From Spirosoma terrae (GTDB taxonomy: Bacteria; Bacteroidota; Bacteroidia; Cytophagales; Spirosomataceae): a stretch of DNA of 64,000 nt. Below the pieces are notes generated by a model. The model was given only the letters and a program-made list of their open reading frames with translations. It ran no database searches and was not told the origin of the DNA. Of the stretch, positions 8,604-17,160 are shown one piece after another (position 1 is the stretch's first letter; each line of letters starts with the position of its first letter). The translations under genes were made by a program, and so were the position numbers. The stretch is from positions 117,484 to 181,483 of the forward strand of contig NZ_JAAFZH010000016.1 of NCBI RefSeq assembly GCF_010435915.1, written 5' to 3'.

Positions 8604-10268
8604 ATGAATACAAGTAACGTATCATATTTAATCAGTTTTATTCTAATCGCTCTGGCTGGCATTAGCTTATGGGCCTGCGACCCGTGGGAACTACCCAACA
8701 AAAAAACAAAACGTGAGTGTATAACTCCTTCTGGCAATCTTGCCGTACAGATTCAGCAACAAAAAGTCGATTTTTCAATTACAAATACTACTGGTACAAT
8801 CGATCAGATTTCCTGGGATTTCGGTAATGGCAGCAGCACTGCAACCACAGGTATGACAGTTAGCTACACTTATCCAGCTCCTGGTACGTATACGGTTAAA
8901 GTAACGCTGACTAATACCTGCAATCAGCCTATTACCCTTATCAGAGAGGTTAACGTCAGTAATGCTGTAGCGCCAACAGTTACGCTACAGCCTGCAACTG
9001 ACTTAACAACAGGAACGGCCAAAATACAGATGGCCATTACGTCAAATGGAAACGCCACCATTACACAATATGGCATCTGCTATTCAAAAACCAACCCGCC
9101 AACGCCCGGTGTCGACCCAACGATTCCCATTTCGGGCTCTTTGGCAATAAACACATCAGTGCCCTTTTCGTTAACTGGTCTTGAGGCCAATACGGTTTAC
9201 TACGTTCTAAGTTTTGCGACCAACGCTGCTACGAAAACAGGAACCAGCAATGTTCAGTCGTTTCGTACGGGAATTTTCCCCTCAGTCTCGGTTACGGGTA
9301 ATCCGACGGCTGGGGTATCGACGGCAACAATCAATTTTGTCGTAAATAACGCTGGCAATCCCGCAGCCGCTTCGTATGGCGTGCTTTACTCATCGACCTC
9401 AAACCCGCCTACGATAGATAACTCTGGCCCTGGCGTTACGGTCGGCAATGCGAGTGCTGGTGGCAACACGGCGGTTAATCTAACGAACTTGCTTCCAAAC
9501 ACTACGTACTACTGCCGACCCTATGCCAAACTCGCATCCGGAGAGATCGTTTACGGCGACACAGTATCCTTTAAAACGCAGGCAGACCCCCTGGCTGAGG
9601 GTTTGGTCGCTTATTTACCATTTACGAATGGCTCTCTTTTAGATGTTAGTGGCAACAGCAACCACGCTAATGGAGCTGGTGGCCCAGGATTTACAGCAGA
9701 CCGACGAGGTGTATTAAATTCAGCTATACTCTTTAATGGGAAGAGCAATTACATCTATCTGTCAGATAATGCAAGCCTCAGGCCCGATGCCCTTTCCATT
9801 AGCCTTTGGGTAAAACCAGGTATTGTAGAAGAGAAAATGCAGATTTACAATAAATCGAATTTTGCCGACAGCCAAAACGAAATGTATAGCTCAACCATGA
9901 GCCCAACGACAGTTAGCGGCAACAGAGATCCTGAAATGACTATTTCAACAGATATTAAGCAAAACAGTAACTGTCAACCCGTTGTTGGCTGGCAAACGTT
10001 TTCGACCAGTATACCTATGGACCTTACGTGGCATCACATTGTTTTCACGTACGCCGGGCGATCGGCCCGGATGTATATCGATGGGGCTCTTCGTTACTCT
10101 ACCAATGAGTTGCCGGCCAGCACTATTGACCAATGCCCAGGCGGAGATTTACGATTTGGCGCTCAGCTTTTGAACTACCCTCAATACTTCAATGGAGCTA
10201 TGGACGAAATACGTATCTACCGCCGATCGCTTTCTGCCAGCGAAGTGCAAACGTTATACAATCAATAA
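8604..10268 (+). CDS. surface lipoprotein with PKD, FN3-like and LamG domains (copy 2)
   Basis: A 554-residue paralogue of the preceding lipoprotein with the same order: signal peptide with lipobox SLWAC (Cys25), the shared ACDPWELP start, PKD-like domain, two FN3-like modules and a C-terminal LamG domain ending DEIRIYRRSLSASEVQ. Conservation is strongest around the lipobox, the NTTYYCRPYAKLASGEI segment and the last 20 residues. The LamG domain has diverged most, so the copies may bind different ligands. It converges on the gene at 10271 with only 2 bp between stops, so no separate terminator fits there. Confidence 0.85.
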   Translation: MNTSNVSYLISFILIALAGISLWACDPWELPNKKTKRECITPSGNLAVQIQQQKVDFSITNTTGTIDQISWDFGNGSSTATTGMTVSYTYPAPGTYTVKVTLTNTCNQPITLIREVNVSNAVAPTVTLQPATDLTTGTAKIQMAITSNGNATITQYGICYSKTNPPTPGVDPTIPISGSLAINTSVPFSLTGLEANTVYYVLSFATNAATKTGTSNVQSFRTGIFPSVSVTGNPTAGVSTATINFVVNNAGNPAAASYGVLYSSTSNPPTIDNSGPGVTVGNASAGGNTAVNLTNLLPNTTYYCRPYAKLASGEIVYGDTVSFKTQADPLAEGLVAYLPFTNGSLLDVSGNSNHANGAGGPGFTADRRGVLNSAILFNGKSNYIYLSDNASLRPDALSISLWVKPGIVEEKMQIYNKSNFADSQNEMYSSTMSPTTVSGNRDPEMTISTDIKQNSNCQPVVGWQTFSTSIPMDLTWHHIVFTYAGRSARMYIDGALRYSTNELPASTIDQCPGGDLRFGAQLLNYPQYFNGAMDEIRIYRRSLSASEVQTLYNQ

Positions 10269-10270
10269 TA

Positions 10271-11059
10271 CTACTTGATTTTCTGTAGTACCCGTTCTGC
10301 CAGCGAAGCAAATGGATTAGCCTTGTCGGTACTGATACGTTTCAGGATCGGCAGGGCTTTTTCTTTTTCCTGATTTTTGACGTAAGCCAGTGCCAGAAAC
10401 CATTCCGACTTTTGCTGAAGCTGTATGGAGGAAGAAGCCTGGGCCCGTTGCAGCAGCGGAATGGCATCGGTGGGTTGCTGATTGGCCAGGTAACTTAAAC
10501 CTAAAAAGTAATTTTTGTAGTGAACGGTTTTCTTATCGTCAGGCAATGTTTTAACCTTATCGATTACCTGATCATACTTCCCGGCCTTGTACTTGGTAAA
10601 CGCATCCAGAAACTGCTGACGGACATCGACACTAGCGTCGGTCGGGAAATCTTTCAGCAGGTCATCGTCCGAATCGGGCGTAAAGCTTTCGGCGTAGGCC
10701 ACCTCTGCCGCCTTGATCGCCGTTTGCTGGTAGGCATAATAACCGATTCCCAATACGGCCACAACCGACGCAGCCGCTACCCAGTATCGCCAGTTTACTA
10801 ACGGACGTACCACTGGAGTCGATACTGGTTCGGGCGTGGCAGTTACTAACGACGTTTTATAGTTTCCCTGAGCCTTCTTCAGCACTTTTTCAATAGCTAA
10901 CGCACGTAATCCCAACCGGATGTCGCGCTGGCGATTCACTTCGGCCTGCAAGGCAGCATCGGCCTGCATTTCGCTTTCAAGCAAAGCTCTATCTGTTTCT
11001 GACAAATCGCCAGCAAGATACGCTTCTATTAATTCGTATTGCTCTTCTGAAAGATTCAT
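10271..11059 (-). CDS. anti-sigma-like membrane protein with TPRs
   Basis: A 262-residue protein. The start is set at 11059, where ATG overlaps the sigma factor stop (ATGA), rather than at an upstream in-frame codon. The N-terminus (NLSEEQYELIEAYLAGDLSE) has the helical, acidic look of anti-sigma N-terminal domains but lacks a zinc-binding HxxxCxxC motif. A single membrane segment lies near residues 85-108 (YWVAAASVVAVLGIGYYAY). The C-terminal part is TPR-like, presumably in the periplasm. Its coupling to the ECF sigma gene suggests that it holds or tunes the sigma factor; this role is inferred. Confidence 0.8.
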   Translation of the reverse strand: MNLSEEQYELIEAYLAGDLSETDRALLESEMQADAALQAEVNRQRDIRLGLRALAIEKVLKKAQGNYKTSLVTATPEPVSTPVVRPLVNWRYWVAAASVVAVLGIGYYAYQQTAIKAAEVAYAESFTPDSDDDLLKDFPTDASVDVRQQFLDAFTKYKAGKYDQVIDKVKTLPDDKKTVHYKNYFLGLSYLANQQPTDAIPLLQRAQASSSIQLQQKSEWFLALAYVKNQEKEKALPILKRISTDKANPFASLAERVLQKIK

Positions 11060-11643
11060 AGTCCTAATCGATTCGCCGTTTGCAGATAAAACGTTTTTAA
11101 TTTTTCGGCGCACTGATACCGCCTTGATTTAACCGACGATTCTTTCATACTAAGCAGGTCAGCAATATCACGTAACGACAGTTCATCGACATAAAACCAT
11201 TCCAGAATTTTCTTACATTCGCCTTTCAGCTGATCAAGCGACTGTCGTACTGCTTCAACGATCTCTAACCGCTCCAGATCGCTCGCGACGTCGGCCGAGT
11301 CGACTTCGTTGATCATTTCGGGCATAACACTACGTTTCTGCAGTCGCGCCGATTTCAGTTCAGTAAACCACGCACGTTTGCAGTACTCAAAAACAACCGT
11401 TGAGACCCGGGTATTTTCCTGAAGCTGATACTTTCCAGTTTCCAGATTCAGCAGAAAACCCATCAATCCTTTCTGGAACGCATCTTCAGCATCCATTTCT
11501 GATCCATTATTCAAAAGAACCCAATGTTTAAAAGAGGCAAACGAGTCGGCATATAAACGTTCATACGCTTTCTCATTACGACTCTTCAACGCATCATATA
11601 ATTCCTGATCTGATCCAAATATGGGTAGAGGTCGAATAGACAT
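11056..11643 (-). CDS. ECF-type RNA polymerase sigma factor
   Basis: A 195-residue sigma-70 family protein of extracytoplasmic-function size. A region 2-like segment (ALKSRNEKAYERLYAD to TRVSTVVFEYCKRAW) is followed by a region 4 helix-turn-helix (ILEWFYVDELSLRDIADLL, then ESSVKSRRYQC). The stop codon overlaps the start of the downstream membrane TPR protein by 4 bp. No FecR-type anti-sigma gene and no TonB receptor gene adjoin it, so it does not look like an iron-starvation type. The pair reads toward the lipoprotein genes, which may be among its targets. Confidence 0.9.
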   Translation of the reverse strand: MSIRPLPIFGSDQELYDALKSRNEKAYERLYADSFASFKHWVLLNNGSEMDAEDAFQKGLMGFLLNLETGKYQLQENTRVSTVVFEYCKRAWFTELKSARLQKRSVMPEMINEVDSADVASDLERLEIVEAVRQSLDQLKGECKKILEWFYVDELSLRDIADLLSMKESSVKSRRYQCAEKLKTFYLQTANRLGL

Positions 11644-11862
11644 AAACTAGGTGAATGCCCGAAGTTAGGCTGTAATCTCGTAACAAACTACCTCTGCTAA
11701 CCGACCTTTGTATGTTAATAGAATTGTTTAGCAAAAGGTAAATCGATCTATGATACTTTTTTTCTTTTTGCATCAGATCAATAGTAAACGCATACGTAAC
11801 GTAACGGCTCTGTACACGTATCAAAAAAATCAGCAATCCTGTTAATTTCACCAACCTTTATG

Positions 11863-11870
11863 TACTTTTG
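11863..11870 (+). promoter_or_regulatory. candidate -7 promoter element
   Basis: TACTTTTG matches the Bacteroidota -7 consensus TAnnTTTG and lies 72 bp before the amidohydrolase ATG. No clear -33 TTTG was found at the expected distance, so the call rests on one element and on position. Confidence 0.45.
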
Positions 11871-11942
11871 ACATAAAGAAAAAATAGCTGCTGCAACCGC
11901 AACATCAACGTAACCCAATCAGCTACTAACCCCGAACTACCT

Positions 11943-12929
11943 ATGAGACTTTTTACGTTCCTGCTGGCCTGTCTCCTTCTGTCAGGTCTATCATACGCGC
12001 AAACTACACCTCCCAAAAGACCGCTACCCATTATCGATGTACATGTACATGCCATGCGAGTAAGCCCAAGCTTTTCGATTGAGATGTGTCCGTGGTTTCT
12101 GAAAGATATGCCTGGCAGCGACCCTGGACAGCCGGTAAATGCCTTTCTTAATGGCGAGTGTGTTGATCCGTTACAACCGGCCAAGAGTGATCAGGAAATG
12201 CAGGAAGCTGTTCTGGCCACTATGGAACGGCTCAATATGACCATCATCGCGTATGGCGACCCGCAAATCCTGCACAAATGGAAAAAGGCCGCTCCCGACC
12301 GTGTTATTCCCGGCATTGGCGTCAGCTCGCCCGACGAAATGACCGTGAAAGCCTTTACCGATTCACTTTCTTCTGGATTTTACAAAGTAATGGGCGAAGT
12401 AGCCCCCCAGTATCGAGGGTTATCACCCAGCGATATGAGCCTTGATCAGTATTTCGCCGTTGCCGAAAAACTGAATGTTCCTGTCGGTATTCATATGGGA
12501 ACCGGTGGCAATGGCATGGCTAATTTAACCCAGCCTAAATATCGGGCATCGCTGGGGCGGCCGTTTTTACTCGAAGACGTACTGGCTCGCCATCCAAAGC
12601 TAAAAATCTGGGTGATGCACGCTGGCTACCCCATGCTTGATGAAATGATCGCTCTAATGGGCGCTAATGCCTATGTTTATGTTGATCTGGCTGGTTTTAT
12701 CTGGAGCTATCCACAGGCCGAAATTCACGCTTATCTGAAGCGGCTGGTTCAGGCGGGTTTCGGCAAACGAATCCTTTACGGTACCGATTTCATGATCTGG
12801 CCTAAACTATTCGAAGCCTCAATCAGTGTTATCGAAAATGCCGATTACCTTTCTTTCGACCAGAAACGCGACATTTTATTCAACAATGCCGTTCGCTTCT
12901 TCCGCCTGGATGCCAGTAAATTCAAATAG
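11943..12929 (+). CDS. exported amidohydrolase (amidohydrolase-2 family)
   Basis: A 328-residue protein with a clear signal peptide (cleavage near residue 19, SYAQ). The TIM-barrel metal site is visible: HxH at 34-36 in IIDVHVH, a further histidine in VMHAGYP near residue 226 and an aspartate in GTDFM near 281. This matches amidohydrolase-2 (PF04909) members, which include lactonases and decarboxylases. Such enzymes hydrolyse sugar lactones in some oxidative sugar pathways, and an operon of that kind lies 4 kb away, but a link is not shown. It is a single gene between its own candidate promoter and a strong terminator. Confidence 0.85.
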   Translation: MRLFTFLLACLLLSGLSYAQTTPPKRPLPIIDVHVHAMRVSPSFSIEMCPWFLKDMPGSDPGQPVNAFLNGECVDPLQPAKSDQEMQEAVLATMERLNMTIIAYGDPQILHKWKKAAPDRVIPGIGVSSPDEMTVKAFTDSLSSGFYKVMGEVAPQYRGLSPSDMSLDQYFAVAEKLNVPVGIHMGTGGNGMANLTQPKYRASLGRPFLLEDVLARHPKLKIWVMHAGYPMLDEMIALMGANAYVYVDLAGFIWSYPQAEIHAYLKRLVQAGFGKRILYGTDFMIWPKLFEASISVIENADYLSFDQKRDILFNNAVRFFRLDASKFK

Positions 12930-13255
12930 ATTCCAAGCCAGATAAACTTTGTTGATGTTTTTTCAAGCGAATCTGATACGTATCGGATTCGCTTTTTTTA
13001 TAGTCGGTTACGTCAAGCATTCCGATGAAAGAAATTTTGTAGAAGTTCATGGCATACCTTGGCAAAGGCGCACCAAACCAAAATTAAACCACTCACCGAC
13101 AACTAGTTAACATACTAAAAATAGTCTTTTTTCAAGTTTAAATACGTAGCATTTTTAATCGCAATGAGCTAACGATGGTAGAATGTCGGTGAGCTTTTGA
13201 CAGAAAATCAGTTACTCTATATAGCTAAACTATGTTTTCAGTAACTGCCATATCT
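12930..13255. other. intergenic spacer
   Basis: Apart from the terminator at 12965-12999 no gene or RNA is recognised. The part from 13080 on is AT-rich, with TTTTTTCAAG near 13129, and would hold the promoter of the lipoprotein gene, but no TAnnTTTG match was found. Confidence 0.6.
12965..12999 (+). terminator. rho-independent terminator after amidohydrolase
   Basis: A hairpin with arms AAGCGAATC and GATTCGCTT around a GATACGTATC palindrome is followed by a run of seven T. It lies 36 bp after the stop. The palindromic core is also an instance of the window-wide TACGTA word. Confidence 0.85.
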
Positions 13256-14605
13256 ATGAAGTATTGGGGCATTCTGTATCAGCTCATTCTTTTTTCCACG
13301 TTACTTATCTCCTGCAAAGCAGACTCTATTAACGGAGTTTACGCTGGCGTTCAATTACAAATCAGCGCCTGGCCAGGTGGGGCTATGGGACGTAACGACG
13401 TAGCAATTTATTTTCGGCCGAACGGTACGTTTACCAACGACCTGAAAGATCCAAACTGGAAAACAACCGTTAAAGGGAAATTCACGGTAAGCGGTAGTGA
13501 TGTCGTTCTTAACTTCACCGATGGAAAAAAGCGGACCTATAAGATTACCTCAAAAGGAAATCTCTCCGGAGGCAATTTTATCCTGCTGCCCCTCTCCATG
13601 AAAGGCTCCATCCCCACGTCAAGCTTTCAATACAAGGGTGGCTCAAGCGCTGGTGGCATTGGCAGTAATACACCTTACGTTGGTACATTCAGCCAGAATG
13701 TTATTCATTTCGATGGCAAAGGTAATTTTAGTCACTCGCGTCAGGGAACCGTCATGATTGCGGGCGACAATATAGGCGGTGGCAATACCAGTAAATCCGA
13801 TGATGCCGGTACGTATTCGTATCAGGAGGGGCTTCTCCAACTCACTTATAATACGGGAAAAACTCAGACTCATAGCTTCTTTTTCACGAAAGATGGGGAA
13901 GAAATCGCCGTTTTGGATGGGCGGATTTACACTAAATATGATGGCAAAACGGGAGCCAGTCCAAGCTCAGAAAAGCGTTCTGTTAATCTACCAACGGCCT
14001 CAGAACTAGTCGACAAAGCACGGAAAGTGCATGGTGGAAAGGCATTAGATGCTATTCGAAATCTAAAAATAACTTCCCAACTAGCGGGCGTACAAATGAT
14101 TAATCAGTCAGATTATCAACAACCTCGTGCGCTGGGCGAAGCCCGTGTTTCCGGCAAGGTCGCTTATGCCGAATATTGGAAAGGCCAGCAAGGATGGGCG
14201 TGGCTTCAGGGCAAAAAAACGCCTTTTACCCAGGCCCGTCTACGGGAGAAAGAAGCAAACCGATATGCCGGACTTTCTGGTCTGCATAGCCAACGGATGT
14301 CGGTTCTCCAACAGGGAAAAGTAGAAGCCTATAAACATGGCGGGTACGTTTTGTCTTACAGCAAAGATGGCTCCCCTATTAAGCTCATTCTGGACAAAAA
14401 CTATCGGGTTATTGGGGAAGAAACCCCCTCAGAAGGCAAAACCCTTATTGTTCAATACGAGAATTTTCGGTCAGTTAAAGGCGTGTTGATTCCCTTCACC
14501 GAAGTACAGATTCTGGGATCACGTAAAAACGAGTTCAAAATCACGGATTACCGAATCAATGAATTGACGGAAGCTGATTGGGAGGAACCATCACTGATGC
14601 CTTAA
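13256..14605 (+). CDS. lipoprotein with LolA-like C-terminal domain
   Basis: A 449-residue lipoprotein. The ATG at 13256 places the lipobox LLISC at a normal distance (Cys20); an in-frame ATG at 13232 would add eight residues. The N-terminal half has beta-rich repeats that end in GTYSYQEG-type phrases, like a lipocalin-like or stress-lipoprotein fold. The C-terminal part (from about residue 245, VDKARKVHGGKALDAIRNL) resembles the LolA-like or outer-membrane lipoprotein-sorting domains common in Bacteroidota. It has no operon partner. A glycolipid or lipoprotein binding role is plausible but unproven. Confidence 0.75.
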   Translation: MKYWGILYQLILFSTLLISCKADSINGVYAGVQLQISAWPGGAMGRNDVAIYFRPNGTFTNDLKDPNWKTTVKGKFTVSGSDVVLNFTDGKKRTYKITSKGNLSGGNFILLPLSMKGSIPTSSFQYKGGSSAGGIGSNTPYVGTFSQNVIHFDGKGNFSHSRQGTVMIAGDNIGGGNTSKSDDAGTYSYQEGLLQLTYNTGKTQTHSFFFTKDGEEIAVLDGRIYTKYDGKTGASPSSEKRSVNLPTASELVDKARKVHGGKALDAIRNLKITSQLAGVQMINQSDYQQPRALGEARVSGKVAYAEYWKGQQGWAWLQGKKTPFTQARLREKEANRYAGLSGLHSQRMSVLQQGKVEAYKHGGYVLSYSKDGSPIKLILDKNYRVIGEETPSEGKTLIVQYENFRSVKGVLIPFTEVQILGSRKNEFKITDYRINELTEADWEEPSLMP

Positions 14606-15348
14606 TATGGCGTCTTCAGGGGTTTGATTTCAAAATAAACGTAACACAGCTACCGTAGGCTTCAATTGTTTCTATAATTAGCTCATGGCAAGTGCAAGCT
14701 TACGCTGGCGAATAATGTGTTTTTCCATTGCGTGCTGGGCTCGCTGTTCGGTAGAGAATACGCCAAAGCACAAAGCAGTCGTAAGCTCTATCAGTTTATA
14801 AGCCTGTCGGTAATGGCCAGAAAAAGCCTGAACGCTAATCGGTTTAATAATGAACATAGAAATAAGAACCTTCGTGTAGTATGGACTAAAAAATCGGAGC
14901 CAAGTCACTTCCTTCTGCGCGACGCTCTCCAATCTATGGATAGCTGGTAGTACTCCTATTTATTGGTAAATAGTAATACGTGATTAGCAACTGATTAGAT
15001 TTAATCAACAACACTTAATTCATTAATTATCCTTTATAATACAACACAAAACAGAATATATACAATTTTCAACAATAATACGTCTATATATATACTAATA
15101 AACCATAAAATAATATACAAATAAATCTATTACTATTTAAAACGAATAAATATATTCTTTTTGTAAAATTTGGCAAACAATTAACCTGATTTATCAGATT
15201 AACACTTTATCCAGTCAGGACCAATCACTCAGAATTAAACAAAGTGTAGCAAAAAGAGTGTGACGCTTACTGATAAGAGAGTCCAACTTGATAGAAAAGT
15301 CTTAGGCAAGTTATTTTCTGATTGCCCCTGATTTATGACCAGGAACCC
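14606..15348. other. gene-poor, AT-rich spacer
   Basis: Only the doubtful small frame at 14678-14857 is seen here. From about 14960 to 15240 the sequence is strikingly AT-rich, with many TATA, TAATA and AAATA runs, much more so than the rest of the window. No repeat unit, RNA gene or inverted repeat was recognised in it. Confidence 0.6.
14678..14857 (-). CDS. possible small hypothetical protein
   Basis: A 59-codon frame starting with ATG at 14857. The product has a hydrophobic-to-amphipathic start (MFIIKPISVQAFSGHY) and a basic, helical end (STEQRAQHAMEKHIIRQRK). The GVFSTEQRAQHAMEKH phrase resembles small proteins of the DUF7336 style, but this is a weak resemblance. The gene would lie alone between the lipoprotein and an AT-rich stretch. 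It could equally be chance. Confidence 0.35.
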   Translation of the reverse strand: MFIIKPISVQAFSGHYRQAYKLIELTTALCFGVFSTEQRAQHAMEKHIIRQRKLALAMS

Positions 15349-15600
15349 ATGCTGATTTATTGCACAACAGTTGATATACGAGGAGATTACACAGTTTTTA
15401 GCTTTGCGGACTCATCGATAGACGAATGTCTGGATGCAGTGTCGAAACAGGTGTATTATGGTTTGCAGTTAGTACACGTAGAGCTCATCGAAGGGCGTAA
15501 ATCAACGTATCTACCAACAGACGCCTTTGACGGCCACTCAATGAAAATACCCTTGGAACAGTTACGGCAACAGTGGGAACAGGTTTTGAGCAAGTCTTGA
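15349..15600 (+). CDS. small hypothetical protein
   Basis: An 83-residue protein. The ATG at 15349 is preferred because AGGA lies 5-8 bp upstream; a TTG at 15322 would extend it. It begins MLIYCTTVDIRGDYTVF and ends in an amphipathic helix (PLEQLRQQWEQVL). No signal peptide, membrane segment or known motif is seen, and no family is recognised. It is flanked by the AT-rich spacer upstream and by a bidirectional terminator region downstream. Confidence 0.6.
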   Translation: MLIYCTTVDIRGDYTVFSFADSSIDECLDAVSKQVYYGLQLVHVELIEGRKSTYLPTDAFDGHSMKIPLEQLRQQWEQVLSKS

Positions 15601-15757
15601 TTTTCCTAATTCTGTTAGCTATCAAATTAAGTAATCGATTTTTGAACAGTGCGTATTCGCTTGTAAACGAACAGGAACATACTACTCCTATCCACGATTT
15701 TTGGTAGAACAATCTGAATGGTGTATCTGTATTGCCAACTTACTTATCCTCTGGAAT

Positions 15758-15797
15758 ACAAAAACCGTCCCGAGAATCACTCGGGACGGTTTTTGTA
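15758..15797. terminator. bidirectional rho-independent terminator
   Basis: Perfect arms AAAAACCGTCCCGAG and CTCGGGACGGTTTTT around a five-base AATCA loop, with A and T tails on both sides. It lies between the convergent genes ending at 15600 and 15806 and can serve both. Confidence 0.9.
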
Positions 15798-15805
15798 TCC
15801 AGGAG

Positions 15806-16132
15806 CTAATAACTCCAGTACCCTTTAACCCAAACTGGTCCGCGATGAGTTTTTCGCCAATAACCTGGATTCCAGGTTTTGTAGCGGGCCGGTTTCGAGT
15901 AAGCAGTGTACCGCACAGGTGCTGCTCGGTAGTAGCCATTTACCCAGAGATAATCCCGTCCCCGACGAACGTAATGACCGGGAACCCATACCTGACGGGC
16001 TACCGGCGCCCTAGGAACAACAATTACTCTTCTGGGCGCAGGCACCTGCGCTGTGGCACGGCCAGAATCAACTGTGCACAATGCAGACAACAATATGCCT
16101 GCTAATGCCCATATTTTCACTTTCGTTTTCAT
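15806..16132 (-). CDS. exported YxWxxGY-repeat protein
   Basis: A 108-residue protein with a signal peptide (cleavage near ATAQ, residue 29). The mature part is rich in Tyr, Trp, Arg and Pro with a recurrent pattern: VWVPGHYV, LWVNGYYR, TWNPGYWR and VWVKGYWSY. This is the short YXWXXGY/WVPGHW repeat family of exported envelope proteins that is frequent in Bacteroidota and Proteobacteria. The function is unknown; the aromatic and basic surface suggests binding to envelope polymers. A strong terminator follows within 10 bp. Confidence 0.82.
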   Translation of the reverse strand: MKTKVKIWALAGILLSALCTVDSGRATAQVPAPRRVIVVPRAPVARQVWVPGHYVRRGRDYLWVNGYYRAAPVRYTAYSKPARYKTWNPGYWRKTHRGPVWVKGYWSY

Positions 16133-16769
16133 AGCGTTTACAGATTAAGTTCGACAAAAACGGTCCCACTTTCGTTTGATCAGGTAGCCGTTTTCTATCC
16201 CTATTCTCTTTATTGTGCTATAGTTTGTAAACCGAAAAGTTTAAAACCTGGCGATATATCAACTTGCATAAAAGCCGTATTGTTAGATAACTCTACGTCA
16301 TTATATGAACGTAACATGACTGGATAACGTAGAAAAGTTGCCTTTGAAAGCATCAAACCAGAAAAGCAAATCGACACTACAGACTAGCTTTTTCCCTACG
16401 TAGCGGTCAAAAAGCTTCTTTAAAAATCGATGGGGATAGATCAGTTATTATTCTGCTATCTGGCCTTAACTGCTGAGGCCTATAAACCAGCACCGGAGTA
16501 TTAGGCGATCATTTGCAAGTCATCTTAGTGTGGCAAGAGCAGGTTTCGCCATACGTAAGCAACAACTGATTGATTGGCGCATCTTCTCCAAGAAGACATA
16601 GACAACGATGACTATCCTGTCAAACTTATCCCTTTCTTGCTATTGAGCATTACGTTTCTAGCAGCTGGAGGTTCAAATTCATTCGCTCAGAGCGGCATGA
16701 ATGGCGGGACAAAATTCCAATTTCAGCTTCGGCGCTAATCTAAACTTGTTTCTACAACTCAATAAACCT
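16133..16769. other. intergenic region with probable gene debris
   Basis: No intact gene is seen in 637 bp. It holds the orphan signal-peptide frame at 16575-16738. The part before that has short open stretches with stops in every frame, consistent with decay. No RNA gene or repeat was recognised. Confidence 0.5.
16575..16738 (+). pseudogene. orphan signal-peptide fragment
   Basis: A 54-codon frame without an ATG start encodes KLIPFLLLSITFLAAGG then SNSFAQSG, which has the charge, hydrophobic core and cleavage-site pattern of a Bacteroidota signal peptide, and stops 19 residues after the FAQ site. No mature protein follows. It is most likely the remnant of a lost secreted-protein gene; a very short exported peptide is the alternative. 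Confidence 0.4.
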
Positions 16770-17111
16770 TCATTTTTCAAACTGAAAAATCTGGTCCATA
16801 AGCACCCACTTTTCACCTGATTTAGCCCAGGGCAATGGTTGTTGAAATCGCCACATCAGACGTTCCCATTCCTGTACATGAGGATTTTGGGCATCCATTT
16901 CGCTTTTCTTTTCGAACGTAAATTGATCATCCGTTTCCAGAATCATAAACATTCGGTTGCCAGTTCGATAAATCTGAAGATCCAGAATGCCAGCATTCAG
17001 ATCATTCTGCCGCACTTCTGGCCAGCCTTTCCCTTTGGCATGCCACTGTTCATATTCGGCGATTAATTCAGCATCATCTTTCAGGTCGAGCGCCAGGCAA
17101 AATCGTTGCAT
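16770..17111 (-). CDS. L-rhamnose/L-fucose mutarotase-type protein
   Basis: A 113-residue protein, the usual size of the RhaM-like L-rhamnose mutarotase family (COG3254). The start is set at 17111 (MQRFCLALDLKDD), the standard family start, although the frame is open further. Typical features are LDLKDDAELIAEYEQWH, the IYRTGNRMFMILETDD strand and the WEWLM-like segment (WERLMWRFQQPLPWA). It interconverts the anomers of a 6-deoxy sugar in the cytoplasm. It is the last of four co-directional sugar genes and starts 49 bp after the isomerase-like gene ends. Confidence 0.85.
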   Translation of the reverse strand: MQRFCLALDLKDDAELIAEYEQWHAKGKGWPEVRQNDLNAGILDLQIYRTGNRMFMILETDDQFTFEKKSEMDAQNPHVQEWERLMWRFQQPLPWAKSGEKWVLMDQIFQFEK

Positions 17112-17160
17112 AGTAAAGTTAGTTAGTGAATGAGAGGCCTGTGATCGGTAAACAAGCGAC

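Noticed and set aside
10271..11643. FecIR-type iron-starvation system
   Set aside because: The membrane partner has TPRs and no FecR domain, and no TonB receptor gene adjoins it.
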